Assembly: GCF_024756255.1 (NCBI RefSeq)
Contig: NZ_JANUHB010000005.1
Location: 62,001 to 126,000 of the forward strand
Reading direction: 5' to 3'
Source: Massilia agilis
GTDB lineage: Bacteria > Pseudomonadota > Gammaproteobacteria > Burkholderiales > Burkholderiaceae_D
DNA: 64,000 nucleotides
The position numbers were made by a program, and so were the translations under genes. Below the pieces are notes generated by a model, which was not told where the DNA came from, made no database searches, and was given only the letters and a program-made list of their open reading frames with translations. Below are positions 16,761 to 25,488 of this stretch, piece by piece. Position 1 is the first letter of the stretch; every line of letters begins with the position of its first letter.

Positions 16761-17909
16761 ATGCAAGCTTCAACCCTCGTTCAACTCGGCATCACCGGCC
16801 TGCTGGCGGCTTGCCTGCCGCTGTCGATGGTCTGGATGTCGGCGGACGCCAACAAGTACCGCAAGCTGGTCTGGGTCGCCGCCTTCCTCACCTTCGACCT
16901 GATCGTGTTCGGCGCCTTCACGCGCCTGACCGACTCCGGCCTGGGTTGCCCGGACTGGCCCGGCTGCTACGGCCTGGCCAACCCGTTCCTGGCGCACGAG
17001 CAGATCGCGGCGGCGCAGGCCGCCATGCCGACTGGCCCGGTCACCCACGTCAAGGCCTGGATCGAGATGATCCACCGCTACCTGGCCATGGGTATTGGCG
17101 TGCTGATCATCACCCTGATGACCAAAGCCTGGCTGCAATGGCGCCGTTCGCACGACCGTGCGTTTGCCCCCTTGATGCCGACCCTGCTGTTCGGCTTCGT
17201 CTGCCTGCAGGGCGCGTTCGGCGCCTGGACCGTCACGCTCAAGCTGCAGCCGATCATCGTCACCACCCACCTGCTGCTGGGGATGACGCTGCTGGCGCTG
17301 CTGGTGTGGCTGGGCGGCCGCGAGGACAACATCATCAAGCCGCTGGCGGCCGATCCGCGTCCGGCCGGCCTGCCCGCCGTGCGCCGGCTGGCGCTGCTGT
17401 CGGCTGCCGTGCTGGCGGTGCAGCTGTTCCTGGGCGGGTGGGTGAGCACTAACTACGCCACCCTTGCCTGCAGCGATTTCCCGTCCTGCAACGGCCAATT
17501 CGTCCCGCCCATGGACTTCGAGCATGGCTTTACGCTGTGGCGCGAGCTCGGCAAGACCGCGGCCGGGCACTACCTGCCGTTCTCGGCCCTGACGGCGATC
17601 CACTGGGTCCACCGCAATTTCGCGCTGGTCGTCCTTGTTGTGCTCGGAGCAACAGCCGCGCGCGCCTGGCCGCACGCCGGGCTGCGCCCCACCGCGCGCA
17701 GGATGGCGCTGGTGCTGGGCCTGCAGGTGATGACCGGGATCGCCACCGTCTTCTTGAGCTTTCCGCTCGCCATTGCAGTGCTGCACAACGCCGGGGCCGC
17801 GCTGCTCGTCATTTTGGTGACCATGTTAAACTACAAGGCCAAGCACCAACTCGCCGTGGCGCAGGCTCCTTCCCGGCAGGAACCCACGCCAGCAAGCCTC
17901 CAGCCATGA
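16761..17909 (+). CDS. ctaA: Heme A synthase (CtaA/COX15)
   Basis: Membrane enzyme of 382 aa converting heme O to heme A. About eight helices, with conserved [19 protein letters not shown] at the first periplasmic loop, EMIHRYLA and THLLLGM histidines, a second cysteine pair ([11 protein letters not shown]), WVHRNFA, and LHNAGAALL with the last heme histidine. It begins at the ATG at 16761, 5 bp after the SCO-like gene, and its stop overlaps ctaB (ATGA). Confidence 0.96.
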   Translation: MQASTLVQLGITGLLAACLPLSMVWMSADANKYRKLVWVAAFLTFDLIVFGAFTRLTDSGLGCPDWPGCYGLANPFLAHEQIAAAQAAMPTGPVTHVKAWIEMIHRYLAMGIGVLIITLMTKAWLQWRRSHDRAFAPLMPTLLFGFVCLQGAFGAWTVTLKLQPIIVTTHLLLGMTLLALLVWLGGREDNIIKPLAADPRPAGLPAVRRLALLSAAVLAVQLFLGGWVSTNYATLACSDFPSCNGQFVPPMDFEHGFTLWRELGKTAAGHYLPFSALTAIHWVHRNFALVVLVVLGATAARAWPHAGLRPTARRMALVLGLQVMTGIATVFLSFPLAIAVLHNAGAALLVILVTMLNYKAKHQLAVAQAPSRQEPTPASLQP

Positions 17910-18799
17910 CGACCCAGACTGCCATTCATAAACCGCCCACCCGCTTTGCCCAGTACTGGGCCCTGACCAAGCCGCGCGTGACGCAGCTGGCCGTGTTCTG
18001 CGCGGTGATCGGCATGTTCCTGTCCACCGACGGCTTCCCCGGCTGGCGTCCGCTCATTGGCGGCACCATCGGCATCTGGCTGCTGGCCGGCGCCGCGTTC
18101 GCCGTCAACTGCTTGGTCGAGGCCGAGATCGACGCGCGCATGGCGCGCACCGCCCGCCGCGCCACCGCCATGGGCGAGCTGACCCGCGCGCAGACGCTGT
18201 CGTTCTCCGGCCTGCTCGGCGGCCTGGGCATGTGGGTGCTGTACACCCAGGTCAATCCGCTGACGATGTGGCTGACCTTCGTCACCTTTGTCGGCTACGC
18301 CATCATCTACACCATCGTGCTCAAGCCGGCCACCCCGCAAAACATCGTGATCGGGGGCCTGTCGGGCGCCATGCCGCCGGCACTGGGCTGGGCGGCGGTT
18401 GCCAACGACGTGCCGATGCAGGCGTGGCTGCTGGTGCTGATCATTTTTGTATGGACCCCGCCGCACTTCTGGGCGTTGGCCATGTACCGCCGCGACGACT
18501 ACAAGCGCTCGGGCCTGCCCATGCTGCCGATCACCCATGGCATGGAGTTCACCGGCCTGAACGTCTGGCTGTACACGGTGGTGCTGGCCGCCACCACGCT
18601 GCTGCCGTTCGCGGCCGGCATGAGCGGCCTCTTGTACCTGGCCGCGGCCGTGGTCCTGAACGGCATCTTCCTGCGCTATGCCTGGCTGGTATGGAAGCAC
18701 TACACCGACATCATCGCGCGCAAGACCTTTGCCTGGTCGATCATCTACCTGTCGCTGCTGTTCGCGGCGCTGCTGGTGGACCACTACTTCAGGTTCTGA
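17906..18799 (+). CDS. ctaB: Heme O synthase (protoheme IX farnesyltransferase)
   Basis: UbiA-superfamily membrane prenyltransferase of 297 aa that farnesylates heme B. First metal-binding motif is [18 protein letters not shown], with Glu in place of one of the usual Asp residues; the second region is [20 protein letters not shown], a CyoE/CtaB hallmark. LTKPRVTQL opens the domain. It is coupled to ctaA by a 4-bp overlap and the SCO gene follows after 4 bp, so heme O and heme A synthesis and copper delivery form one transcription unit. Confidence 0.96.
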   Translation: MTTQTAIHKPPTRFAQYWALTKPRVTQLAVFCAVIGMFLSTDGFPGWRPLIGGTIGIWLLAGAAFAVNCLVEAEIDARMARTARRATAMGELTRAQTLSFSGLLGGLGMWVLYTQVNPLTMWLTFVTFVGYAIIYTIVLKPATPQNIVIGGLSGAMPPALGWAAVANDVPMQAWLLVLIIFVWTPPHFWALAMYRRDDYKRSGLPMLPITHGMEFTGLNVWLYTVVLAATTLLPFAAGMSGLLYLAAAVVLNGIFLRYAWLVWKHYTDIIARKTFAWSIIYLSLLFAALLVDHYFRF

Positions 18800-18803
18800 C
18801 GAC

Positions 18804-19397
18804 ATGAAGAAACTCATCACCGCCGTCCTGCTTTCCGCCCTGGCGGCCCTGCCGCTGGCGGGTTGCGACAAACTGGCCACCAAGCCGAACTTCCAGAACA
18901 CCGACGTGACGGGCCTGGACTATGCACGGGCTTTCAACCTCACCGACTACAACGGCAAGCCGCGCACGCTGGCCGACTTCAAGGGCAAGGTGGTGGTGCT
19001 GTTCTTCGGCTACACCCAGTGCCCGGACGTGTGCCCGACCACCCTGGCTGAAATGGCGGCGGCAATGAAGGAGCTGGGCGCGCAAGCGGACCAGGTGCAG
19101 GTGCTGTTCGTCACGCTCGACCCCGAGCGCGACACTCCCGACCTGCTCAAGAACTACGTGCCGCAGTTCGACAAGCGCTTCCTCGGCCTGTACGGCACGC
19201 CAGACCAGATCGCCAGGACGGCCAAGGAGTTCAAGGTGTTCTACACCAAGGTGCCGGGCAGTTCGCCGGACCAGTATTCGATCGACCATACCGCCGGCAG
19301 CTACGTGTTCGATAAGGACGGCAAGCTGCGCCTGTTCGTGCGCCACGGCCAGGGCCCGGGCCCGCTGGTCCACGACATCCGCCAGCTGCTGGGCTGA
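18804..19397 (+). CDS. SCO1/SenC family copper chaperone lipoprotein
   Basis: Predicted 197 aa lipoprotein with lipobox LPLAGC (lipidated Cys21) and a thioredoxin fold. Copper ligands C73 and C77 (CPDVC) and H162 (SIDHTAG) are all present, so this is the canonical SCO protein that metallates the CuA site of subunit II. Conserved YTQCPDVCPTTLAEM and VTLDPERDTP support it. It lies between ctaB and a transporter gene that starts at the last base of its stop. Confidence 0.95.
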   Translation: MKKLITAVLLSALAALPLAGCDKLATKPNFQNTDVTGLDYARAFNLTDYNGKPRTLADFKGKVVVLFFGYTQCPDVCPTTLAEMAAAMKELGAQADQVQVLFVTLDPERDTPDLLKNYVPQFDKRFLGLYGTPDQIARTAKEFKVFYTKVPGSSPDQYSIDHTAGSYVFDKDGKLRLFVRHGQGPGPLVHDIRQLLG

Positions 19398-20470
19398 TGG
19401 AAGCGCAGAACGGCCGGCGTTACACGCGCGTCGCGACCATCGTCCTGCTCGCGGTCGGCTGCCTGTACGTGCTGCGGCCGTTCCTGGCCGCGATCTTGTT
19501 CGCCGCCGCTGTCGTGATCTCGTCGTGGCCGATGTACCTGGCCCTGCTGGAACGCATGCGCGGCCGGCGCACGCTTGCTGCGCTGACCATGACGCTCACG
19601 CTCACCCTGCTGGTGATCATCCCGCTCGCGCTGGTCGCGTACAACCTGGCGGACAACGTGGCGCATGCGTACGAGCAGGCGACTGCCGCCGTCAGGCAGG
19701 GCGAGCTGGTGCCGCCGCAATGGGTGCAGAACCTGCCGCTGGTTGGACCCTGGCTCGACCAGTACCTGCGCGATCTCGTCGCCAGCCGCGACAACATGAT
19801 GGATTTCGCGCAGCGCATGATCGAGCCGGCGCGCCATTACCTGCTCACCGGCGGCATCATGCTCGGTACCGGCGTGGTGCAGATGAGCCTTGCCGCCTTC
19901 GTCGCCTTCTTCCTGTACCGCGACGGCCACACCCTGCTGCGCGTGATCATGGTCACCATGCACAAGCTGATCGGTGAAGGCTCCGGCGGCGTTGCCGACA
20001 TCGTCAGCCAGACCGTGCGCGGCGTGATGTACGGACTGCTTGGCACGGCGCTGGCGCAGGCCCTGGTGGCTGCCCTCGGCTTTGCCATTGCAGGCGTGCC
20101 GGCGGTGCCGCTGCTGTCGGTGCTGGTGTTCGTGGCCTCGATCGCGCCGATCGGCCCGCCCGTGGTCTGGATCGGCGCCGCGCTGTGGCTGTTCTCGCAA
20201 GGAGAGGTCGGCTGGGGCGTGTTCATGCTGGTCTGGGGCACGCTCCTCATCAGTTCCGTCGACAACGTGGTGCGGCCGATGCTCATCAGCCGCGGCAGCG
20301 ACCTGCCGTTCCTGCTCACGCTGCTCGGCGTGCTCGGTGGCGTGATCGCGTTCGGCTTTGTCGGCATGTTCATCGGACCGACGCTGCTGGCAGTGGGCTA
20401 CTCCCTCATCAGCGACTGGACCGGCAAGGCCGACATGGTCGCAATGCGCAAGGATCAGACAGAGGCTTGA
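19397..20470 (+). CDS. AI-2E/PerM (YdiK-like) family permease
   Basis: Integral membrane protein of 357 aa with about eight hydrophobic helices, a large loop between helices 3 and 4 (about residues 85-150), and family signatures PLLSVLVFVASIAPIGPPVVW and the C-terminal GFVGMFIGPTLLAVGYSL. The family is a mixed set of exporters and antiporters; substrate cannot be read from sequence. Its ATG overlaps the SCO stop by one base, so it is cotranscribed with the oxidase genes though probably unrelated in job. Its 3' end overlaps the convergent M15-like gene by 16 bp. Confidence 0.9.
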   Translation: MEAQNGRRYTRVATIVLLAVGCLYVLRPFLAAILFAAAVVISSWPMYLALLERMRGRRTLAALTMTLTLTLLVIIPLALVAYNLADNVAHAYEQATAAVRQGELVPPQWVQNLPLVGPWLDQYLRDLVASRDNMMDFAQRMIEPARHYLLTGGIMLGTGVVQMSLAAFVAFFLYRDGHTLLRVIMVTMHKLIGEGSGGVADIVSQTVRGVMYGLLGTALAQALVAALGFAIAGVPAVPLLSVLVFVASIAPIGPPVVWIGAALWLFSQGEVGWGVFMLVWGTLLISSVDNVVRPMLISRGSDLPFLLTLLGVLGGVIAFGFVGMFIGPTLLAVGYSLISDWTGKADMVAMRKDQTEA

Positions 20471-20889
20471 GCCGGAGGCAGCATTGCCCACGGCCAGGGT
20501 GAACCGATGTCGCGCAAATCCGCCCGTATAGAGACGTGCATGTGGTGGTCGTGCGGCGCGCCCTTGTAGCCTCGCCATCCTTTGTCCGGCATTTTTTTGT
20601 TATAGATTTGCCGATTCCAGATCACGTACTCAACCCGATAATCCAGAAGAGCCAGCCTGACCAATGTGTTGCAATCGACCCCGTTGGTAGGATCGTGAGT
20701 CAGGTCGAACGCATTGCCTTGATTGTGATCGCTCTTGCGCTTTTGGTGACTGAGATCTCCCATGATGCCGTCCCAGGCGCGGTTTCGCTTCGGCGCAAGC
20801 AAAGTTGCGTCGGCCAAGGCGCGCAGGCACGCGGGAGAAGGCGCAGGGTTAGGAGCAGCGCATTTCGCAGTTGATTCGCGGTCAGCCAT
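20455..20889 (-). CDS. M15/VanY-like zinc peptidase domain protein, candidate T6SS peptidoglycan effector
   Basis: Protein of 144 aa without a signal peptide. It has the M15-type motif S-x-H-x-x-G-x-A-x-D at residues 53-62 (SDHNQGNAFD) and a C-terminal histidine cluster HDHHMHVS (113-120), together the zinc and catalytic set of D-Ala-D-Ala peptidase-like and endolysin-like enzymes. A murein peptide bond is the likely target. The gene lies 8 bp downstream of a secreted-protein gene and next to a divergent hcp in visibly AT-rich DNA (positions 20581-20640 are 40% GC). A cytoplasmic toxin exported by a T6SS, with its partner as periplasmic immunity, is my inference; a prophage endolysin remnant is the alternative. 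ATG start at 20889. Confidence 0.72.
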   Translation of the reverse strand: MADRESTAKCAAPNPAPSPACLRALADATLLAPKRNRAWDGIMGDLSHQKRKSDHNQGNAFDLTHDPTNGVDCNTLVRLALLDYRVEYVIWNRQIYNKKMPDKGWRGYKGAPHDHHMHVSIRADLRDIGSPWPWAMLPPAQASV

Positions 20890-20897
20890 TGTTCGGT

Positions 20898-21458
20898 CTA
20901 TTGGGTAAGTGGTGGGAGACAAGTTGCATCCGGACTGTCGGCCGTGGCTCGTGCGAGCGTATGACTCGCGCGCTGTTCGATGGGAATTTTCGCTGTGATG
21001 CAAGCGGTGGCGCCGGTAATTCGCGCAGCAAGCAGAAACGATATTGGCCTTGGGTGGGCAACATCCGATTGGTCGACCGTATCGACCCGGACGATCATTC
21101 CGATCGGCGTATGCCTACCATTGTTGATACCGCGTCGCCACTCAATTTGCTTTCCCAGAGTTGAGAAGCCAGGTACGGCGACCTCCCACAAGTTCAACGG
21201 CAGCTCTTTTCCAGCCGGGTTGATCAGCGTGATCGAGGCGCGATCATCACTGTCCAGAACGAGTACTGTGAATCCGTCTACGCCTGGACAACGAGTTGTG
21301 CTGTCCCCGGTTTCCGTATCCTGTGAAAGCACCTCGCACGGTTTGCCGTCGGTGACGGTGTAGCTACTTACCGGTGGTGAGGTCCGGAGGCTTTCCGCTG
21401 ATGCCTGCACCGACAGGACAAGCAGGAAAATCAAGACGAATTTTGGGTAAGCAGGCAT
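20898..21458 (-). CDS. Secreted protein of unknown function, candidate immunity partner
   Basis: Protein of 186 aa with a clear signal peptide (KFVLIFLLVLSVQASA, cleavage near residue 21) and no recognised domain. The mature part is rich in beta-prone segments and has four cysteines (KPCEVL, TTRCPG, ATACIT, ATCLPP) that could form disulfides in the periplasm. It ends 8 bp before the M15-like gene on the same strand, the usual arrangement of an effector-immunity pair. That functional reading is inference from context; sequence alone does not identify a family. Confidence 0.75.
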   Translation of the reverse strand: MPAYPKFVLIFLLVLSVQASAESLRTSPPVSSYTVTDGKPCEVLSQDTETGDSTTRCPGVDGFTVLVLDSDDRASITLINPAGKELPLNLWEVAVPGFSTLGKQIEWRRGINNGRHTPIGMIVRVDTVDQSDVAHPRPISFLLAARITGATACITAKIPIEQRASHTLARATADSPDATCLPPLTQ

Positions 21459-21646
21459 CTGTCGGGCGAGAGCAGGCGATGACGGAGAATTACTTGAAGA
21501 TCATATCGCTACACTTTCGTTTGCCCTTGAGCGTACGCAATTCCAGCCATGCCGTACTCGTGTGAAATTTTGGCTTGGACCTTCCCGCAAGCGCGAGGCG
21601 CGTTGGGACGGCACGCACGGAAAAAACCAAATTCGGAGAGAGGCGC

Positions 21647-22138
21647 ATGGCAATCGACGTCTATTTGCAGATTGACGGAATCCGGGGCGAGTCCAGCGAC
21701 GACAAGCATAAGGATTGGATTGAATGCACTTCCGCCGTCTGGAGCGTGATTCAGCCGAAGTCAGCAACCGCATCGACAAGCGGAGGCCACACAGCCGAGC
21801 GCTGCGAGCATGGCGATCTCGTGATAACCAAGCTCGCGGACCTCGCATCCCCGCTCTTGCTTCAAACTTGCTCCGCCGGCAAGACTATCCCGAAGGCCAG
21901 GCTCGAGTTCATGCGCGCCGACGGGCAAGGCCTGCGCATTAAGTATTACGAAGTCGAATTGGAAAACGTCTTGATAGGTGCGGTCGTCCCAAGCATCAAG
22001 GCAGGGGAGTTCTTGTCTGAACACGTCAGCCTAAAATATGGCAAGGTCCGGTGGAAATACACGCAGCAAAAAATTGCGGGCGGCGCTGGCGGTAACGTGG
22101 CCGGAGGTTGGGACTTGGCAACCAACCGCATCTGCTAG
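21647..22138 (+). CDS. hcp: Hcp family type VI secretion tube protein (orphan)
   Basis: Protein of 163 aa with Hcp1 family features: MAIDVYLQIDGIRGES start, KHKDWIEC, a central HGDLVITKLADLASP, and the C-terminal GGWDLATNRIC. Hcp hexamers form the inner tube of the T6SS and carry small effectors. No other T6SS component is in the window, so this is an orphan copy, divergent by about 190 bp from the secreted protein/M15 gene pair. Start at the ATG at 21647 after GGAGAGAGGCGC. DNA here is AT-richer than the flanking regions, consistent with transfer. Confidence 0.9.
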   Translation: MAIDVYLQIDGIRGESSDDKHKDWIECTSAVWSVIQPKSATASTSGGHTAERCEHGDLVITKLADLASPLLLQTCSAGKTIPKARLEFMRADGQGLRIKYYEVELENVLIGAVVPSIKAGEFLSEHVSLKYGKVRWKYTQQKIAGGAGGNVAGGWDLATNRIC

Positions 22139-22223
22139 AGGCACAGTTGCCAACTGGCGGAGATCTTGCATACTTGTTAATGAACAGCGACAATGCGCTT
22201 TTCAACGACCAGTCTCAAGAGCC

Positions 22224-22880
22224 ATGAGCGACGCCACGCCAGCCGGCACCGGCCAATTCAGCAAGCACCGGATCGAAGCCCTCATCGACGGCATCTTCGC
22301 GGTCGCGATGACGCTGCTCGTGATCGACCTGAAGCTGCCCGAGCATGCCAACGTGGGCGATCCCGCCGTGCTGCGCGAGGCGCTGGCCGAACTGGTCCCC
22401 AACCTCATCTCGTGGCTGATCAGCTTCATGGTGCTCGCGATCTACTGGGTGGCCAACCACCGGCTGTACAGCCATGTGCGCCACGCCGACGGCCGCCTGG
22501 TCTGGTTCACCATGCTGATGCTGGCCGGCGCGAGCCTGCTGCCGTTCGCCTCCGCCGTCAACAGCCGCGCCCTGAGCGACGTGGCGCAAGGCGTGTACGC
22601 CGCGGTGATGGGATTGATGGGCCTGGCGTCGTTGCTGGCAGCAAGGCACATCTACCGCCATCCGCAGCTGTGCGCGCAACCGATGGACCGCGAGACCTAC
22701 ATCGCGGCGTGCGTGCGCACGAGTGGCGTGATCGTGATTGGCCTAATCACCGTGCCGATTGCCGCCGTCGCGCCCCGCATGGCCAATTTCGCCTTCCTGC
22801 TGATCTTCTTGCTGCGTCCCGTCAGCGCGGCGGTTGCGCGCCACTGGCGCCGTAACGCGCCAGTGGCGCACCAGGCCTAG
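22224..22880 (+). CDS. TMEM175 family (DUF1211) potassium channel-like membrane protein
   Basis: Protein of 218 aa with six predicted transmembrane segments. Helix 1 carries the family motif RIEALIDGIFAVAMTLLVID, a variant of the RxxxFSDG signature that lines the pore; here ALID replaces FSD, so the Ser/Phe are not conserved. Bacterial TMEM175 proteins form tetrameric potassium-permeable channels. Start at the ATG at 22224 (MSDATPAGTGQFSK). It is convergent with the LysR gene, whose stop overlaps its end by 4 bp. It returns to the high-GC composition of the chromosome. Confidence 0.88.
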   Translation: MSDATPAGTGQFSKHRIEALIDGIFAVAMTLLVIDLKLPEHANVGDPAVLREALAELVPNLISWLISFMVLAIYWVANHRLYSHVRHADGRLVWFTMLMLAGASLLPFASAVNSRALSDVAQGVYAAVMGLMGLASLLAARHIYRHPQLCAQPMDRETYIAACVRTSGVIVIGLITVPIAAVAPRMANFAFLLIFLLRPVSAAVARHWRRNAPVAHQA

Positions 22881-23818
22881 CCGGGGGCAGCCTGGCCGTG
22901 TGGTGACCGCTCGTTTGCAGCGGCCTCCCAGCGCCACGCCTGCTGCAGGCGCATTTGCAGGTAATCGATGAAGGCGCGCACACGCGGCGCCAGGTGCTGG
23001 CTGTGCGGGACGATCGCTTGCAGCGGCGCCGTCGGCATGGAGTGCGCCGGCAGCACCCTTTGTAGCCGGCCCTGCAGCAGGTCGTCGCCCACATCCCAGA
23101 TCGACTTGAGCACAATGCCGGCGCCTTGCACGGCGAACGCATGGGCCGCCTGCCCGTCGTTGGTGACGATGGCGCCGGTCACACGCACGGTGACCGGTTC
23201 CGCTCCCTGGAAGCGCCATTGCGCGAAGCGCTGGTCACCGATCAGGATGCAGCGGTGCCGGCTCAGCTCCGACGGGTGCGTGGGCACGCCGTGCTGCGCC
23301 AGGTAGGCGGGCGAGGCGCAGGCCACCCGGTAGTTGGGCGCCAGCCGGCGCGCGATCATGGTGGAATCCTGAAGGCTGCCGAAGCGGATCGCCAGGTCCT
23401 GCCCGGTCTCGAGCAGGTTGACGACGGCATCCGTCAGCTCAAGCTGGATCGCCAGGGCTGGATGCTGGCGCTGGAAATCGGTCACGATGGGAACGATGTG
23501 CTGGACGCCGAATTCCGCCGGCGCCGTCACCCGCAACAGGCCGCCCACTTCCTGGCGGCTGTGAGTGAGCAGCAGCTCGGCCTGTTCCACTTCTTCCAGA
23601 ATCCGCAGCACGCGCGCATGAAATTGGGCGCCTTCCTCCGTGAGCGACTGGCGCCGCGTGGTGCGCTGGAGCAGCCGCACGCCGACCGTCTTTTCCAACA
23701 AGGCCAGGCGCTTGCTGACGACCGACAGCGGCAGTCCCAGCTCGCGCGCGGCGGCGGACATGCTGCCCGCGCTGACGATGCGGGCAAAAGCGATGAGGGC
23801 GGGCAGGTCGTCCAGCAT
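22877..23818 (-). CDS. LysR family transcriptional regulator
   Basis: Regulator of 313 aa: N-terminal HTH (MSAAARELGLPLSVVSKRLALLEK) and a substrate-binding type effector domain of the common DsdC/GbpR-like class seen with small LysR regulators. Start at the ATG at 23818 (MLDDLPALIAFARIV). It is divergent from the NTF2-like and deacetylase genes (102-bp gap), the classic arrangement for LysR control of a neighbouring operon. Effector unknown. Confidence 0.92.
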   Translation of the reverse strand: MLDDLPALIAFARIVSAGSMSAAARELGLPLSVVSKRLALLEKTVGVRLLQRTTRRQSLTEEGAQFHARVLRILEEVEQAELLLTHSRQEVGGLLRVTAPAEFGVQHIVPIVTDFQRQHPALAIQLELTDAVVNLLETGQDLAIRFGSLQDSTMIARRLAPNYRVACASPAYLAQHGVPTHPSELSRHRCILIGDQRFAQWRFQGAEPVTVRVTGAIVTNDGQAAHAFAVQGAGIVLKSIWDVGDDLLQGRLQRVLPAHSMPTAPLQAIVPHSQHLAPRVRAFIDYLQMRLQQAWRWEAAANERSPHGQAAPG

Positions 23819-23920
23819 TCTTCGAAATTTGGAAAATATGAATCCGCGAAACTCGGCTATTTCGCTCTGAGCGCGCATCCTATCATGCCTCCTCGTAGTT
23901 CTACTTTTTCTCAAGGAGAT

Positions 23921-24454
23921 ATGATGAAGCGACTGACAGGCATCCTGTTGACCGCGCTGGCCTTCGGGCCCGCGCATGCCGCCACCGACGCGCAACTGGT
24001 CCAACCCCGGGTGCTCGTGATCGACCCGAGCCTGGGCGCGGCCCAGGCCCAGGCCAGCGTGCTGGCGGCGCGCCGCTACGGTTCGTTCTGGGACAACGGC
24101 GAGGAAGCGCTGGCGCGCGCCGCCCTGGCGCCGGACTTCATCGACCGCACCCTGCCGCCGGGCCGCGCACAGGGCGTGGAAGGTCCGTTGGCAGCGTCGA
24201 AGTTCGTACGCGCCGCGGTCCCCGACATGCGCGCCGATATCGAGCAGATGATCGTGACGGGCGACCGCGTGGTGGTGCACCTGCATTTCCATGGCCATTT
24301 CACGGGCCGCTTCAAGGATGTGCAGGGCAAGGGGCAGGCCGTGGACTTCATCGCCACCGATATCTACCGCATCGGCAACGGCCGCATCACCGACAACTGG
24401 CACCTGGAAGACAACCTGGCCTTCCTGCAGCAGCTTGGCGTGATCGGGGGCTGA
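23921..24454 (+). CDS. Secreted NTF2/SnoaL-like protein
   Basis: Protein of 177 aa with a signal peptide (MMKRLTGILLTALAFGPAHA) and a SnoaL-type fold: Y-x-x-FWDNG, DFIDRTLPPGRAQGVEG, DMRADIEQMIVTGDRVVVHLHFHGHFTG and the C-terminal RITDNWHLEDNLAFLQQLG. Such proteins are isomerases or hydrolases or bind small molecules; no substrate can be read. A perfect AAGGAG precedes the ATG at 23921. It is first gene of a pair with the deacetylase 2 bp downstream, divergent from the LysR gene. Confidence 0.85.
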   Translation: MMKRLTGILLTALAFGPAHAATDAQLVQPRVLVIDPSLGAAQAQASVLAARRYGSFWDNGEEALARAALAPDFIDRTLPPGRAQGVEGPLAASKFVRAAVPDMRADIEQMIVTGDRVVVHLHFHGHFTGRFKDVQGKGQAVDFIATDIYRIGNGRITDNWHLEDNLAFLQQLGVIGG

Positions 24455-24456
24455 TC

Positions 24457-25440
24457 ATGGACGGTACTGTTGATACCTCGCGCCGCGGCTTCATGGCGCA
24501 AGCGGGAACGGGCGCGCTGGCTGCGGGAGGCTTGCTGGCCGCTGGCTCGGCGCCGGAAGCGGTGCACGCAGCGCCGGCGGCGGGCGGCGAATTCTGGCCC
24601 AACGGTGCCCGGCTCGTCATCTCGGTCTCGATGCAGTTCGAAGCCGGCGGCCAGCCACTGAAGAACACGGACAGCCCGTTCCCCAAGGTGGACTTCCCCG
24701 CCAGCATTACCGCCGACCCGGCGGCCAATACCTGGTTCGCCTACGGCTACCGGGAAGGCATTCCGCGCATGCTGGACTTGTGGGACCGCCACGGCATCAA
24801 GGTGACCTCGCACATGATCGGCGAGGCCGTGCGCCGCCATCCAGAGCTGGCGCGCGAGATCGTCAGGCGCGGCCACGAAGCGGCGGGACACGGCCCGCGC
24901 TGGAGCTCGCAGTACGCGATGAACCGCGCGCAGGAGCGCCAGTTCATCAGCGACGCGGCCAGCATGGTGCAGGAGGTGACGGGCCAGCGCCCGGTGGGCT
25001 ACAACGCCAACTGGCTGCGGCGCGGACCGAACACGCTGTCGCTGCTGCAGGAGCTGGGCTATGCGTATCACATCGATGACCTGAGCCGCGACGAGCCATT
25101 CATCGAGCAGGTCAACGGCAAGGACTTCGTGGTGGTGCCTTACACGCTGCGCAATAACGACATCCTGCTGGTCGAAGGCCGCAACTACTCGCCCTCGCAA
25201 TTCCTCGAGCAGATCAAGCTGGACTTCGACCAGCTGTACGAGGAGGGCGCCACGCGCCGCCGCATGATGTCGATCAGCGCCCACGACCGCATCAGCGGCA
25301 CGCCGCAAATGGTGCGCGTGTGGGACCAGTTCCTGCGCTATGCAAAATCGCATCCTGGCGTCGCTTTCATGCGCAAGGACGAGATCGCGCGCCATGCGCT
25401 TGCCAGCCCGCTCACGCTGCGCGAAACGGAAACGATCTGA
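24457..25440 (+). CDS. Tat-exported polysaccharide deacetylase (NodB homology) family protein
   Basis: Protein of 327 aa. A twin-arginine signal (SRRGFMAQAG then an Ala/Gly-rich stretch) directs export. The catalytic domain has GIKVTSHMIGEAVRRHPELAREIVRRGHEAAGHG, the NodB-type helix and GHE motif, but the first Asp-Asp of classical chitin deacetylases is not obvious, which is typical of the PuuE/allantoinase-like branch. Substrate may be an N-acyl or amide compound rather than chitin. It is in a LysR-controlled pair with the NTF2-like gene. Confidence 0.85.
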   Translation: MDGTVDTSRRGFMAQAGTGALAAGGLLAAGSAPEAVHAAPAAGGEFWPNGARLVISVSMQFEAGGQPLKNTDSPFPKVDFPASITADPAANTWFAYGYREGIPRMLDLWDRHGIKVTSHMIGEAVRRHPELAREIVRRGHEAAGHGPRWSSQYAMNRAQERQFISDAASMVQEVTGQRPVGYNANWLRRGPNTLSLLQELGYAYHIDDLSRDEPFIEQVNGKDFVVVPYTLRNNDILLVEGRNYSPSQFLEQIKLDFDQLYEEGATRRRMMSISAHDRISGTPQMVRVWDQFLRYAKSHPGVAFMRKDEIARHALASPLTLRETETI

Positions 25441-25488
25441 GCGGAGGGGCCAGGGACATGGGGGCGCGCAGGCAGCGCGCGCCGGGGC

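Noticed and set aside
20455..22138. A complete type VI secretion cluster
   Set aside because: Only hcp is present; no tss sheath, baseplate, membrane-complex or ClpV genes occur in the window, so it can only be an orphan/auxiliary island.
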